From NCBI GenBank assembly GCA_024449915.1, contig JAMZAV010000098.1:605049-669048 (forward strand): DNA of 64,000 nucleotides, given 5' to 3'. The DNA comes from Sweltsa coloradensis. Lineage: Eukaryota > Arthropoda > Insecta > Plecoptera > Chloroperlidae. Both the position numbers and the translations under genes were made by a program. Shown piece by piece: positions 10,740 to 22,179 of this stretch (the stretch's first letter is position 1; each line of letters opens with the position of its first letter). Below the pieces are notes generated by a model. It was given only the letters and a program-made list of their open reading frames with translations, was not told the origin of the DNA and made no database searches.

Positions 10740-12800
10740 TTGTTCTGTTTTTAGGCCGTTGAAAAAATCAACTACTTTTAACTTTTAATGATCTTTCTTA
10801 TATTATCACCACATTTATTAATTGTTAGGCCTATTATGGGAACTGGCGCACTAAAACTACCACTCGCCACTTGCTCGATTCCTTTAGAATGTCTGGTGAA
10901 TGCATTTAAAGGAACATTCGTAAAGTTTGCAACACAGAGTTACTTGGGTAGGGTATCGCGAATACAACTAATCATTCTCCAATGCGCGTATTAAGGGACC
11001 GTTACGCGTACAACACACCCTAAATCCCTGTGTTTGAAATTTACCTAAACCGCAAACAGTTTGAATGGGTCTGACTTGAGTTTCCCCCTCAACATATTTG
11101 TACAATGACAGCCCGGCCCTAACTTTCACGGCTATTTGCTTCCTGAGATTTGGTTCGGTGACCAATCTGGCAGACCACAGCCATCTAAACGCGTATCGCC
11201 GGACATATATACGAACTGGACCATAGAGGGCGTTTTATGTTAAGTTGCGCAAAGCAAGCATAAAGGGAGGAAGAGGTTTACGGGTGGCGAGTTAAGTCAT
11301 TAAGTACACACATGTACGTGCGTGTGGACACAGAGGATGCGTGCCCACGCACAATGCTGAGTGGTCCTACAGAGCGAGGGTTCCAAGTATTGTTGGTGGG
11401 CTAGGTGTCGCATGGGACCACAGCGAGGCAAGGAACGGAGCGTCAGTTTGTACAGGAGAGCTTGTGAAGTAATCACCATTAGACTTTCACGGGACAAATG
11501 TTTCAACAACTTATACCTAACATTTATTTACTAGGTATTTCACAAATAAAGGGATTGGGGGATAATTGTAACAGTTTTGTGCCTCCGTTTACATATAACA
11601 CAAGTCTACAGTCGAGTAGAACCTACTTTGTATAGGGTTAGATTTTCATGTTACATGTTTATTTCATTGTACTAGCAACGTGGCAAACTCATTTAATATT
11701 GTTAAAATTGTGTTAACTAATTAATAATTTTAGCACTACACACAGCATGCTTAGTGAGCCCGGACGACTTTCGATACTTGTAGCAAACAAATGTACTTTA
11801 CGTTGATTAAAAGGAACCATGAATAAATTTATATTAAGGTATCGATTGGATAAAACAACTCAAAACGCAAAGTTCTAACCGGAATAGCTATTATAAATAT
11901 GTTAACCTTAATGACAATCATTTAAAATAATAAAATATGGAATATAAATGTATTATCATACAAAAATATTCATTAAAATAAGAATGATGATAACTTAATT
12001 TAACATTTTTATTATGAAGCTACTTATAATTGCAACTGGATTTCAGTTGGGTACAAAAAAGGTATGTATGTTCTTCTTGAGGGCTCCAAATTTACCGCTT
12101 AGAAGTGTACTAACAATGTATTAATTTAATACTTTCAGGTCAACTCCAGAATGTGCAACCGAACCACGGCCCTCAGTATTGGAAGCCAACGTGTGACTTC
12201 TGATCTGGCTATGTGCTCCGATGCAAATCATTACACTAATTGCTCCTAGGGGCAGGTCTAGGCCAGCTGTGACGATACCAGACGCTATTGCCAATTAAAC
12301 GATCGTTTAGCCAGCCAGACATCGCAAGGCGGCACGGCGCGAGAGAGCGTTTTATCACATAAAACTCATATTAAATGCATAACCTTTTAGTCAGTCCGTC
12401 CTTCCTTCCTTCACAAATAATCAACTATAGTTGTAATATTTTTAAAAATATGATCTAACGATTGATAAATTTTCAAGCAATGGAAATTTCCTCCAGTTGA
12501 AATGAGTTTTTTATTGTTGATATTGCTCTTAAAAAAGGATAAGACGGATTGTTTTTGGTGGCCCAGAAGTCAGGGGGCGTAGCTAGAAAATTTGTAAATT
12601 TGTAAATTTTGAATGTTTGTAATTTTGTAATTTTTTGTAAATTCGGTATTTTGGAAAATTTTGTATTTCGTAAATTTTTTAAATTAGTAAATTTTGCAAA
12701 CATGCTTATTTGGTATTTTACGATGTTGTAGCTTTTTTAAAATTGTAATCTGTTTTGAAAATATCTTTATTTCCTAATAAATGAACAATAATCTCCACCC
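10740..12800. other. Intergenic, AT-rich
   Basis: No gene or element was recognised. Positions about 12580-12700 are a degenerate low-complexity tract built on TTGTAAATT, which accounts for a repetitive Lys/Phe frame on the minus strand. Confidence 0.4.
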
Positions 12801-12819
12801 ACCCGGCACCTCCACCAAA
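12801..12819 (+). repeat. Isolated family D terminus
   Basis: This is an exact match to the 19-base terminus ACCCGGCACCTCCACCAAA without a recognisable D body upstream. Confidence 0.65.
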
Positions 12820-13519
12820 GACACTAGAATCGTACTTCAACAATCGCTCACTATTTGGGTTCTCTCTTTACTTCCCCATGTTTGAATATCTACACTTGTT
12901 CCAATACGAGACGAACAACGACTTTTTTATTGCATGCTGAACATATATTGTATAGGGCCGGTACAACAAACCTCAGATAATTTTCAACTGGAGAATTTCG
13001 CCGGTTTTCACCGGGAGTTGTCGTGGACCCTATGGTTCTCTCAACTTTTCGTGATATTTAATTATTTTTCCACTTTTATTTTGAACAACTCAATTTTATT
13101 CAACCCGTAAACACAATCAAATAATATGTAAAGCATTCCAGATTAAATTCCTTTTTCACGAAATTAAACCACGACCTACATGTCGAGTTTGTCGGTCTGT
13201 TTCAACTGTAATTTCAACTTTTCGCCTAACCGCACTGGAACCGCCTCGGGCTCAGCCCGGGAACAAAGGCGTCGACCAATCACAGTCGCTCTCGGCGGCG
13301 AGGGACAAACATCCGTGTACATTCATCTGGGCCAGGCCGACACCAGTTGAATGAGGTCACTGACGCCCTTATTAATAATGAGAACCATAACTTTTACAGC
13401 TGGCAAATGATCGTTTCTCTCCAAAGTTGGAACTAATCGTCTGATTTCCTGACTGTACGATTTTGAAATGAATATTTCTCAAATAAAAGCAGTACGAAGA
13501 CAATTTTAATTAAAAAAAA

Positions 13520-14700
13520 AATTTGAATGAAAGCTGTCCAAATACAGCTTTTTAAAATAATGTTTTCAAATACTAGGAAAACGCTTAAGTCCCGCCGCGT
13601 TGTTGGATGAGCGTAATTGGTGCATTGAGCAGCATGTGTTATGCGAATTTTTTGTTGTTCTGTGGCAAATCATTACATATTGAAATTTTGTAAATTAAAT
13701 AAATTAAATTAAAAATTAACTTAATTTTTAATTTTTAAAAATAATTGAAATTGTTAAAAAAAGAAAAAAAGCGTAAAATTGCGATTTTTATAAGAAATAA
13801 CTTTCGATTGCGCTCAAATTTAACACTTATCTATTAATTCATAAAATAAGAGTTCTGTAAAAATCATTACAATCGGATAAAACATGTAGGTGTTATAAGT
13901 CAAAGAATTGTTTAAAAAAAGAAAAAACCTGTAAAATTTCGATTTTATGATAAATATTTTTTCAATTGCGCTCAATTTCACACGAGTATCTAAATTCATA
14001 AAATAAAGGTTCTGTGCAAAAATCATTAAAATCGAATAAATCATGTAGGGTTATAAGTCGAAGAAATTTTTAAAAAATCAAACAAAATCGTAAAATTGCG
14101 ATTTTAATGAGAAAAATTTTTCGATTGCGCTCAAAAACTTGGCAGTTCTAAGTTCAGAGATTTCGAAGGTCTCCATAAAATTTCATCGAATCGGAATTAT
14201 CGGTTTAGCCGGAATCGTGTGACAAACAGACAAAAATACAAAAAAAAAAAAAAAAAAAAAACATCCGGTTTTTTCTCCAGGTAGTGAAGTGGAATCTTCG
14301 CTTCGCTCGCTACGCTCGCTTCGCTCGCTACGCTCGCTACGCTCATCCAAAAATATATCACGGATGAAAGCTGTCCAGAGATTTTTTTATATTAAAAAAA
14401 GTCTCGAATGAAGCTGTGTAGTGTGTAGAGATTTTTTTTATAACTAGTACTGAGATTAGAACAGTCATGTTCAATAAGCATAAACAATATTTGGACTCAT
14501 CATGTTCTTTTAATAAATTAATATATATTTGTTTCAATATTCGTTTTTAATAAACATTTCTTAAATGAAAGCTGTGTATAGAGATATTTGTTCATATTAT
14601 ATTTCTCAAATGAAAGCTGTAAAATGAAAGCTGTGTATAGAGATATTTATTTTAATATTTGTTTTTAACAAATGTTTCTTAAATGAAAGCTGTTCAGAGA
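13520..14700. repeat. Dispersed ATGAAAGCTGT minisatellite interrupted by A2
   Basis: The motif AATGAAAGCTGT, often followed by CCAGAGAT or GTATAGAGAT, occurs near 13526, 14363, 14405, 14566, 14610, 14623 and 14682. The spacing is irregular, about 15-160 bp outside the insert. The family A element at 13573-14350 sits inside the array. Confidence 0.65.
13573..14350 (-). mobile_element. Family A Helentron-like element, copy A2
   Basis: It has the same ends, core units and orientation as A1. A2 carries an uninterrupted A run near 14239-14261 where A1 and A3 have mixed purines. Its 5' end has an extended series of GCTTCGCTCGCTAC-type units (14297-14345), so the GAGCG-rich end varies in length between copies. 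Confidence 0.8.
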
Positions 14701-14727
14701 TAAGGTGTCTTCACTTGGGTGTTTCAA

Positions 14728-14893
14728 GTTAGGGTCAAGGGCTGGGGACTCAAAACCTTGCATTCGCATTACCAACTTAAGAAAACCTTGGAGAATAGTT
14801 TCAGTCAGGATTGCCAGTGGCAGGTATTGAAGCGATGATCTCCCTAACAGGCCTCGCTCGTAACGCTTGAGCTATTCCAGCCGCTGACTTCAC
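14728..14893 (-). mobile_element. tRNA-derived SINE, family S2
   Basis: On the minus strand the tRNA-like head is degraded (ATTGAAGCG in place of the B box) but aligns with the heads at 21845-21915 and 28022-28087. The body (AGGTTTTCTTAAG, then GCAAGG and GGACTC motifs in S2 sense) matches 21765-21840. Confidence 0.6.
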
Positions 14894-14894
14894 G

Positions 14895-15675
14895 TGTTAT
14901 ATTCTACTTGGTTGTAATAGTTGCTGACGATTTACTTCAAGGACATAACACTTCAGCTCAGAATGATGAAAAAACCTGACACTTTATTTGCTCCAACTTC
15001 CCTTGGTAAACGTTCAACGTAGCACTTTGAAGCCATGAAGAGACCTGGCATATGGGCTTATAAATAAATATATTCATTTTATTTCTTTTATCCACGCATT
15101 TATGGTGTAACACCGGATTACAAAAAAACGAATCTCTCGCATTAGGTAGTTATCCTAGCTATATCCGGCGAGCGTTCCAGCTGCTTTATTCGAACGCATT
15201 TAGGCTAACATTTTATTGCGACGACTTCTCAACTTTTATCGTAAGACTTTTTATGTTATTCTCACTGAAGAAAATTTCTGGAAATCTTTCATTCAGAAAA
15301 TTTTACGACTCAAACTACAATAGAAGAGTTTTTGGAGGCGATTTACTACCAAGTATGTGATAGAGTTGGGGAAACATCACATGATGTAACAGTAAAGAAC
15401 GATTGAAGTAGATCGTTATAGATAAGAGCAAGGGGCTAACCGCTGATGGGCGTTGTTTTAGCGGGAGGGGTATCTCACGTGTCATGACAACGTAAACACA
15501 ATGAAGAGAGTTTTACAAATAATATATGGAAAACTATTTATGTGTCAATACTCAATAAGTTCATATCAAATACATCTTAAATCACAAATAACATAACTTA
15601 ATCCGGGGTTAAAAATATATAGTTTATCTTTAACCCTAAAAATTCTGGTGGTATATCGTTTGTTATGAATTTGTT
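14895..15675. other. Intergenic, no supported feature
   Basis: No element or gene could be recognised. Confidence 0.4.
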
Positions 15676-15684
15676 ATGCATCTT

Positions 15685-15886
15685 TTTTGTCCGTTTTCTG
15701 TCAGTTATGTCACGTCTCACGATGAAAACAGAACATTCACTTTATCCCCTGTTAACAAGCTATTTTTAATTAACATTGCAATAATAATTGAACGAAAATT
15801 ACTCTGGATATTTTTGGTGACCAAGGGGATGTGTCTGTCGCCGCCTAAAAAGGAGATTTTTAAAACCCGGCACCTCCACCAAAGGT
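15685..15886 (+). mobile_element. Family D repeat, copy 2
   Basis: It contains GTCACGTCTCACGATGAAAA near the start and ends with the D terminus ACCCGGCACCTCCACCAAA. The body keeps the TTTTTGGTGAC segment that also appears in the 39.5-kb copy. Confidence 0.7.
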
Positions 15887-16187
15887 GATCAAACATTTCT
15901 AAATCAAAGAATATCAAAATAAAAGCTTTGTAGCAATGATTTAGCTTTAAAATAACGAATTAAATAAATTTCTAAAACATAAAAATAACCTTTTTTAAAT
16001 AAACTTAAAAGAACAGGTAAATGTTATTTAACAAATTAATTTAACTTAACACTGCTCTTAGGTGGGGAACTTATTTTTCTCACCTAACTAATTTGATTAA
16101 TAAAAACAACTTAAACTTATACTTTTTAGAGTTGGTGTTTAACTTATCCGTGATGTTTGTAGCGTTAAATACATCATTTGCTTGAGA

Positions 16188-17319
16188 CAGTGTTGGGGAA
16201 GGAACTTTTAAAAAGAACGCGTTCTCGTGAACGCGTTCTTTTTTCGAGAACTTTTCAGTGAACTGACTCTTTTTAAATAAATGAACTTGAACTTTTAAAA
16301 GTTCATTCAGAGAACGAACTTTTCAGTTTTAGAAAGTTCATTTGAAAGTTCTTTCCGTGTGTCGAGCAGCCGTCGTCTCACCGCCGTCGAGCTACGAGTT
16401 TTGTACCGTTTGACAAAAAAATTCGTACACCAACTGTTATTTTCAGAAAACTATTTTAGCTATAGTCAAGTTGTAGCTAAAGGTGTTTAGAAACTATGTC
16501 CAGAAAACCGATTCTCAAAATTTAATTTTGAGCTAGTCTTGTATATCACACTTTGTCCAAAAATCTAAATATAATTTCCAAAAGTGAGGTTCTGTCCCGC
16601 CCAAAAAATTTTTCATTTTTTTCTGTTTTTTTAAAGGCCTTCTTTCATTCAGCAAACTTTTCAGACATGTTTCTTCGACTTTCAAATTATCGGCCAGAGG
16701 CGGTACAATAGCCTTAAAACAATAACAAATCGTTGTTTATCGTAGCAAAGCAGTCGCGTGCGCTTGGCTGCGGGCGAACGACTGTCGCCCTAGATGATGC
16801 AAAGGATTTAAAGGGATTCAGAAACAAACTTGTGATTGTGGGAGACCCAGAATTAAGTGAAAATGCAGAGGAAACGGGGACGCACTTTCAGCTGATTTTT
16901 ACAGGGTCACACACGATTCACAAAGTTAAAACGATGCACGCCAACTAATTCGAAAAAAAATTTGAAGCCTAAAATGCTATTTGCCATAATTTTACAAGCT
17001 GGTTGACGAGAATGTAGTACAAATCATCAACACGATCAAATACAGCTCAACATTTTCGTCCAACTCAAACTCGCGAGTAGTTTGGTGAAAAAAAAAAATG
17101 TTTTTCATCGTGTTTTCTTCATTTTACGCCAGCCTTTGATAAAATAGTGATTTGTTTTACAAAAGAACTTTTAAAAGAACTTAATTCATATTTTCGACGA
17201 ACTTGAACTTTTCAAAATTTTAGGTTTTAAAAGAACTTGAACTTTTTAAAAGTTCATTATTTGAGCTGTGAACTGAACTTTTAAAAAGTTCATTTAAAAA
17301 AAGAACTGACCCAACACTG
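16188..17319. mobile_element. hAT-type element with exact 8-bp target duplication and nested repeat
   Basis: The ends are CAGTGTTGGG and CCCAACACTG, flanked by GCTTGAGA on both sides (16180-16187 and 17320-17327). Both subterminal regions are packed with GAACTTTTAAAAGTTC-like units in both orientations, a layout expected of transposase-binding repeats in hAT elements. Segment 16395-16720 is shared with the foldback at 645-1110. A 71-codon frame (16733-16948) shows no hAT dimerisation motif that I can see. The element is 1132 bp and is judged non-autonomous. Confidence 0.88.
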
Positions 17320-17770
17320 GCTTGAGATAATACCGTAACGGCTATTTCCAGGTTAAAACTTTCATTATCAAAGTAAAGCCACTATTTCTATTCGAAGCTC
17401 TGTCTTTCACAGCCGCCAATATTGATCTATCTCGTAGTAATGGTCTCCTGATGCGCGCTACGCACACTGAAGCGACGTTGCTTCTGTCCGCTGTCAAGCT
17501 TCAAATTACTTTTGTCCATTTCCGGTCTACGAATTTCACTTCCGGTTGCGTCCAAGGAAATCGAGGATAACAAAAGAACGCGAACTACAAGGATGGGATG
17601 TGCATTTGACCTACGACCTTTACTCTGAGGGGTGCCGTGGGGTGTGGGGCTGTCCCTTGCAATTTCCACTCATCGCAAGTTTAGCAGATATTTTAGAAAT
17701 AAAATAGGAAGGGTGAATAGTCGATCTGAGGGACATGGGAAATATATTGTGCATGTGTACAATGAGTTCA

Positions 17771-17877
17771 GTACAAGCGCGGGTACAGTACAAACGCGAG
17801 TACGGTACAAGCGCGGGTACAGTACAAACGCGGGTACGGTACAAGCGCGGGTACGGTACAAGTGCGGGTACGGGAGT
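17771..17877. repeat. 17-18 bp GC-rich minisatellite
   Basis: About six units of GTACAGTACAAACGCGG alternate with GGTACAAGCGCGG variants. Both strands are open across the array only because the unit lacks stops, so the repetitive Arg/Tyr/Val frames are not genes. Confidence 0.9.
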
Positions 17878-17947
17878 TAACAAAAGAGGGAGCGAAGCTA
17901 CTACCTGAGCAAGAGATCGTCAAAGAATAAAACAAAAGTAATCGATA

Positions 17948-18172
17948 TTTTTGGTGGCGCTGTCGGGTGGGGTTAACACTAAATAAATGTTCGCGCGTTT
18001 TTGGTGGAGGTGCCAGGTCAGAATTGTCAAACTTTTGGAGGGGCTAAATACTCCACCCCTTTCCACCAGCGTTACCAATAAACATTCAGAATCATCTAAG
18101 TTGAAGGGCGATACGAACAAAAATCGTTTGTCAATTGGACGTCGTGTTCAATTTTTGACGCAAGACTGAGGG
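17948..18172 (-). mobile_element. Family D repeat, copy 3 (reversed, with two termini)
   Basis: The D terminus appears reversed at about 17996-18014, with one change in the GGTGCCAGGT part. A more degenerate one lies at about 17946-17964. The opposite end (about 18134-18170) matches the reversed ACCGAACACGACGTCC start of D. Confidence 0.6.
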
Positions 18173-18179
18173 GAAATGT

Positions 18180-20550
18180 GATGGTTATATTATATATTAT
18201 ATACGCTAATTATATTATTTTTTAATAATTTGTTTGTGGAACAAAATGAAATTTTAAGGCATATAACTTCTTGAAATTTTTGTGAAATATTAATAATATG
18301 TTACTTTATCTAGAATTTTCGAAATCAGTTAAAATGTGCAAATGATAAATGTAAATAAATAAATGGTGGCAACTTTGTTTTGATTTGCTACCTTGCGTTA
18401 CCAAGGGGCCATTAGTGGAACTATGTGTGTTTCTGAGCTCGCTTTTATCTTGTCCCCTTGGAAGTTGTCTGGAAATCCCTAGCGACCCTTGTAGGAGGCA
18501 AACACCACTTCACTCCCAGCTGCCTAGTTGTCCCTTGTCTTAGACTAGCCTTGTCCGAGGGGTTAGGAAGCTCTTTGACTATCGAAAGGCAAGACGTAAT
18601 AGGATCAACGAATCTGTCCATCCGACAAATTGGAACCAATTCACATATACATTATTTATATGTGTGTGGACCGACCGCTGAAGACATATATTTGTTTAAA
18701 CAATTTAGTGGAATAATTCATTTCCGTCAGGAAACCTGCCCAGGAACAATTATTGCATGCAGCACATGCACCTCTCCAAGTGTCTCAATAGGAGTATCGA
18801 GTTAGGGTAGTGGTAGGGGGAACGTCCAAGGGCTGATTTAGAGGACTTCATTATTAGAATTCGCATCACGGAAAACCTACAAAAACAGTCCATTTACATC
18901 TGACTGATTTAAAATAACGAATAAACTTAATTGCAATCTAATGTGAGTAGCTCTACTTTTTAAATAAAGCTGTAAGTAGCCATGTTTATCTCTGTGTCAA
19001 ATGGTACGCGATCCAGTACAAATAATTTTAAAATGCTATTGTAATATCTATTATGTTCAGAGTGAGAATTACCTATTGTTAGTTTTACATACAACCATAA
19101 AATCAAATTAATTTTTTTCTAAAAGCCGTTATTGAAATTAGAAAAAAATTGAGTGTAAAGAGTTTGCGTTGAAGCTTCTTTGCGATCCTTCGCCTCCTAC
19201 GGCCAAATATTATCCAACAATATTATAGCTGCTAGTGGTTCGGACTCGAGCACATCCCGAGTTTACTATAACAATATGGAATAGACTTTCCTTGTTGGTG
19301 TTTCCATGGATGTCAGAGATAACGCACTATTCAAAGAAGTCACAACACTTACTCTTCAGCCACAAAGAACTCCCCTCAATAATAATCAACTCTGCCCGAT
19401 GAACCAGGTCCCCGATGACCCCCCCCCCCATTGTACTTGTTCGATTACTTCCAAGCCGAGTCAACAACAAGGCGTCTCTACCTCAGAAGTGTCTAGGGCT
19501 TTCCGTTGATTCCACTGCCAGTCAGCTCCTCCTCTCTTTGTGGCCTGGACGTCTGTTTGTTGTTAGAGAGATCAACCTGGAGTCACTTTGAAGTGGTCAA
19601 TAAGGTTCGGGGAAGAATATAGTTTTAAAGTAGTTTTCTCGATCTAATATCGAACAAAATACTCGACTTCTTACGAGGTTGGTCAATAGAGCTGAGAAGC
19701 AAACATGGGTGAATTGGTTTGAGTAGATAAACTAGAGAAGGGTGAAGTGACTGCTCAATACACAACAACCAAACACAATATTATCTTCTTCTTCCTGTAA
19801 AAATAATTTGACAGTTATCCTGACCGTTATCACTCAATTTTTCCTTAAAAAGTTTAAACTGATTTAATATTAATTGAATTTTGTAATTACTACTTAATAA
19901 CATTTAAATTGGGTGGAAAAATTAGTGGATTACCCATTTAACATTCCTCAATAGTGAAAGCACGTTGTTCTTTATAGAAATAAATTTGAAAATCATTTTC
20001 ATTCTCATTATTATTAGTGTCTATGGTAAATGGAAACATAAAGGTAAAAAAATATCAGTTCCTATATGAGTAATGTTTATTTTATATACGTCATTTAAAA
20101 CCTAAATCTGGAGAATTTGTTCATGTACAAAATACAGGTTTATGTATTTATTTTAATTTTATGTATGATATGATGATTTATGTACCAAACATCTATCCAA
20201 TTCAGTTTTTAAGCTGATTTACAAAGGAGGAAAATCAAATAAATTGAAGACTGGTGTTTTAACTTCCAACCCACATTATCAGCCTGTAGAGCTTTACAGA
20301 GCTCCTCACCAGACAATATGAAACTTCATTAAATCTTTACATTTACCTAAGAATTATCATCGCTGAACCGAGACTTTTATTTCAATGCATTGAATCACCC
20401 ATTCAAACCCCCTTAAGGGTATTAATCATGAGTTTGACTCTATTATAAATAAAATACACCATCGCAATTTGCAATTACCCTTTGGTAAGTTATAGCTTCA
20501 AGCATTAGCACGTCTTTACGAGTAAGAAAGTGTGAACGTAGGTTTTGTAA
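18180..20550. other. Intergenic with S2 SINE body fragment
   Basis: Positions about 18810-18890 resemble the S2 body (CCAAGGGCT, AGAGGACT, GAAAACCTA). A 115-codon plus-strand frame (18458-18805) has no recognised domain and no supporting signals. A poly-C run lies near 19421. The rest shows nothing. Confidence 0.35.
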
Positions 20551-20554
20551 TGAA

Positions 20555-20911
20555 ATGGAGGGGAAACTTGGCACGCGAACTATCATAATACCCCTCGCTT
20601 TATTTCGCTGGGGTCTTAGTTTTTTCAAAGATAGTGACGTTTCTGTTAGTTTTCAGTGTCTTCTTCCATTATATCAACTCTTGAGCATCGAGGCAGCAAG
20701 AACATGTAGTAACGTGGTAGACGCTATTGACGTAGACGTTAAGCAAGACTTCTTTCCGTCAAAGCTCATTGGCTCCAGGAAGAGAAGATTTCCTTCCCTA
20801 TCATCAACATCAACTCGTATCAGTGTTCAAGTGACAGTACACTGGCGCTCTAAAACGTGCTACTTCCAAGTGATAACACAAAGGTTATTGTGTTACCCTG
20901 ATTTTGAATAA
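20555..20911 (+). CDS. Unrecognised 118-codon frame
   Basis: The frame opens at an ATG and runs 118 codons. It begins with a mildly hydrophobic stretch and has a basic, Ser-rich middle (GSRKRRFPSLSSTSTR). I recognise no domain, and no splice sites or promoter can be argued. It is one of the longest frames outside the transposons, but AT-rich DNA of this length yields such frames by chance. I list it only as a candidate exon. Confidence 0.15.
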   Translation: MEGKLGTRTIIIPLALFRWGLSFFKDSDVSVSFQCLLPLYQLLSIEAARTCSNVVDAIDVDVKQDFFPSKLIGSRKRRFPSLSSTSTRISVQVTVHWRSKTCYFQVITQRLLCYPDFE

Positions 20912-21760
20912 CTAAAACGTAAAACCCAATCAAAATGCAAATTAATTTTTGCACATTCTTCTTTTTGTTTTTACAATGTTTTGGATTCGATCAGAAAATG
21001 TTCAATGTATATTTATGAAATATTATCCCTGTTATAGTGGTTTGTTCTAGTTCTATAATTTTAATAAACTGGCGTTTTTATATAAATAAAATATTCGTAT
21101 CTAATAACACATTGTCCCCTTTGTATCATGTGCACATGCTTGCATAACAATACTCGTCACAACTGCACTTATGTATTCATATTATAGAATTTCACCATCA
21201 TGTTTAATAATGATTTATACTCTGATGCACGGCTGATGATTTAGTTACATGCACTTGTTTGTCATGGATCATGATCAATTACCCAACAATAATAAAACGT
21301 ATAATGTTTATAAGATTATTATTATTATCATATTATACTGTATTACCAATTACCATAGAACAGAGTGCATTAATATTAATACCCATAAGACAAAACATAT
21401 TCATATACATAACGTAGATCTTAAAGTTTTAATGATTTTGTGATAAGAAGTTTTATATTAAAACAACAACAATTTAAAACATATAATTATGTGGTGATTT
21501 AGAAAAGTATTGTCATTTTTATGAAATTGTTCACAAGAGCTTAAAGAAGTGGAAAAAATTCCACTTTTCCGAAACACGCATTGCAAAGAAATAAACACAG
21601 ACAAAGGTTTAGTATGGGTAAAACCTATACATATAAAATGTTGTCAACAAGTGTACTTGTACTGAATTGCACTGTGTTATAAGATTGAAATTGACTTATA
21701 CCGGTTTTCCATAATATTCTAGATTTAAAATCAATAACAGTCATTCCTATTGTGAAGGGA
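20912..21760. other. Intergenic, very AT-rich
   Basis: No element or gene could be recognised. Confidence 0.4.
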
Positions 21761-21764
21761 TGTC

Positions 21765-21915
21765 CGAGGGTTGTTTTAGAGGACTCAATCCCTTGCATTT
21801 GCATTAAACACTAAAGAAAACCTAGGAAAAAACCTTCTATCAAGACTGCCGGCCTCGACGGGATTTGAACTCGGGACTTCCCGAATCAGAGTCGCGCGCT
21901 TAACGCTCGATTCAA
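21765..21915 (-). mobile_element. tRNA-derived SINE, family S2, best copy
   Basis: On the minus strand the head reads as a tRNA-like unit: GAGCGTTAAGCGCGCGACTC near the A box and anticodon side, a GGTTCAAATCCC-like B box (seen as GGGATTTGAACTCGGGA on the plus strand), then GTCGAGGCCGGCAG. The body follows through AGGTTTTTTCC and AGGTTTTCTTTAG to about 21765. Confidence 0.75.
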
Positions 21916-22040
21916 TACAGTCTGTGACTTGGAGTAATAGATAAATAAATTATCCTTATTGTGTATAATTCTACGTCTGATGTGTGTTCATGTACAAACC
22001 ACCTCGAATGAATGTTATGTAGTAACCGCGAGATTTTACT

Positions 22041-22047
22041 CCTACTT

Positions 22048-22125
<78 letters not shown>

Positions 22126-22173
22126 ATACTACTACTACTACTACCACTCCTACTTCTACTACTACTACTACTA
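22041..22173. repeat. (CTA)n microsatellite
   Basis: This is a long CTA tract with few interruptions (TTC, CCA, CTC). Confidence 0.95.
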
Positions 22174-22179
22174 ACTTCT

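Noticed and set aside
17632..17880. Gene over the 17-bp minisatellite
   Set aside because: Frames on both strands are open because the unit lacks stops; there is no domain and the unit count is too small for a repeat protein.
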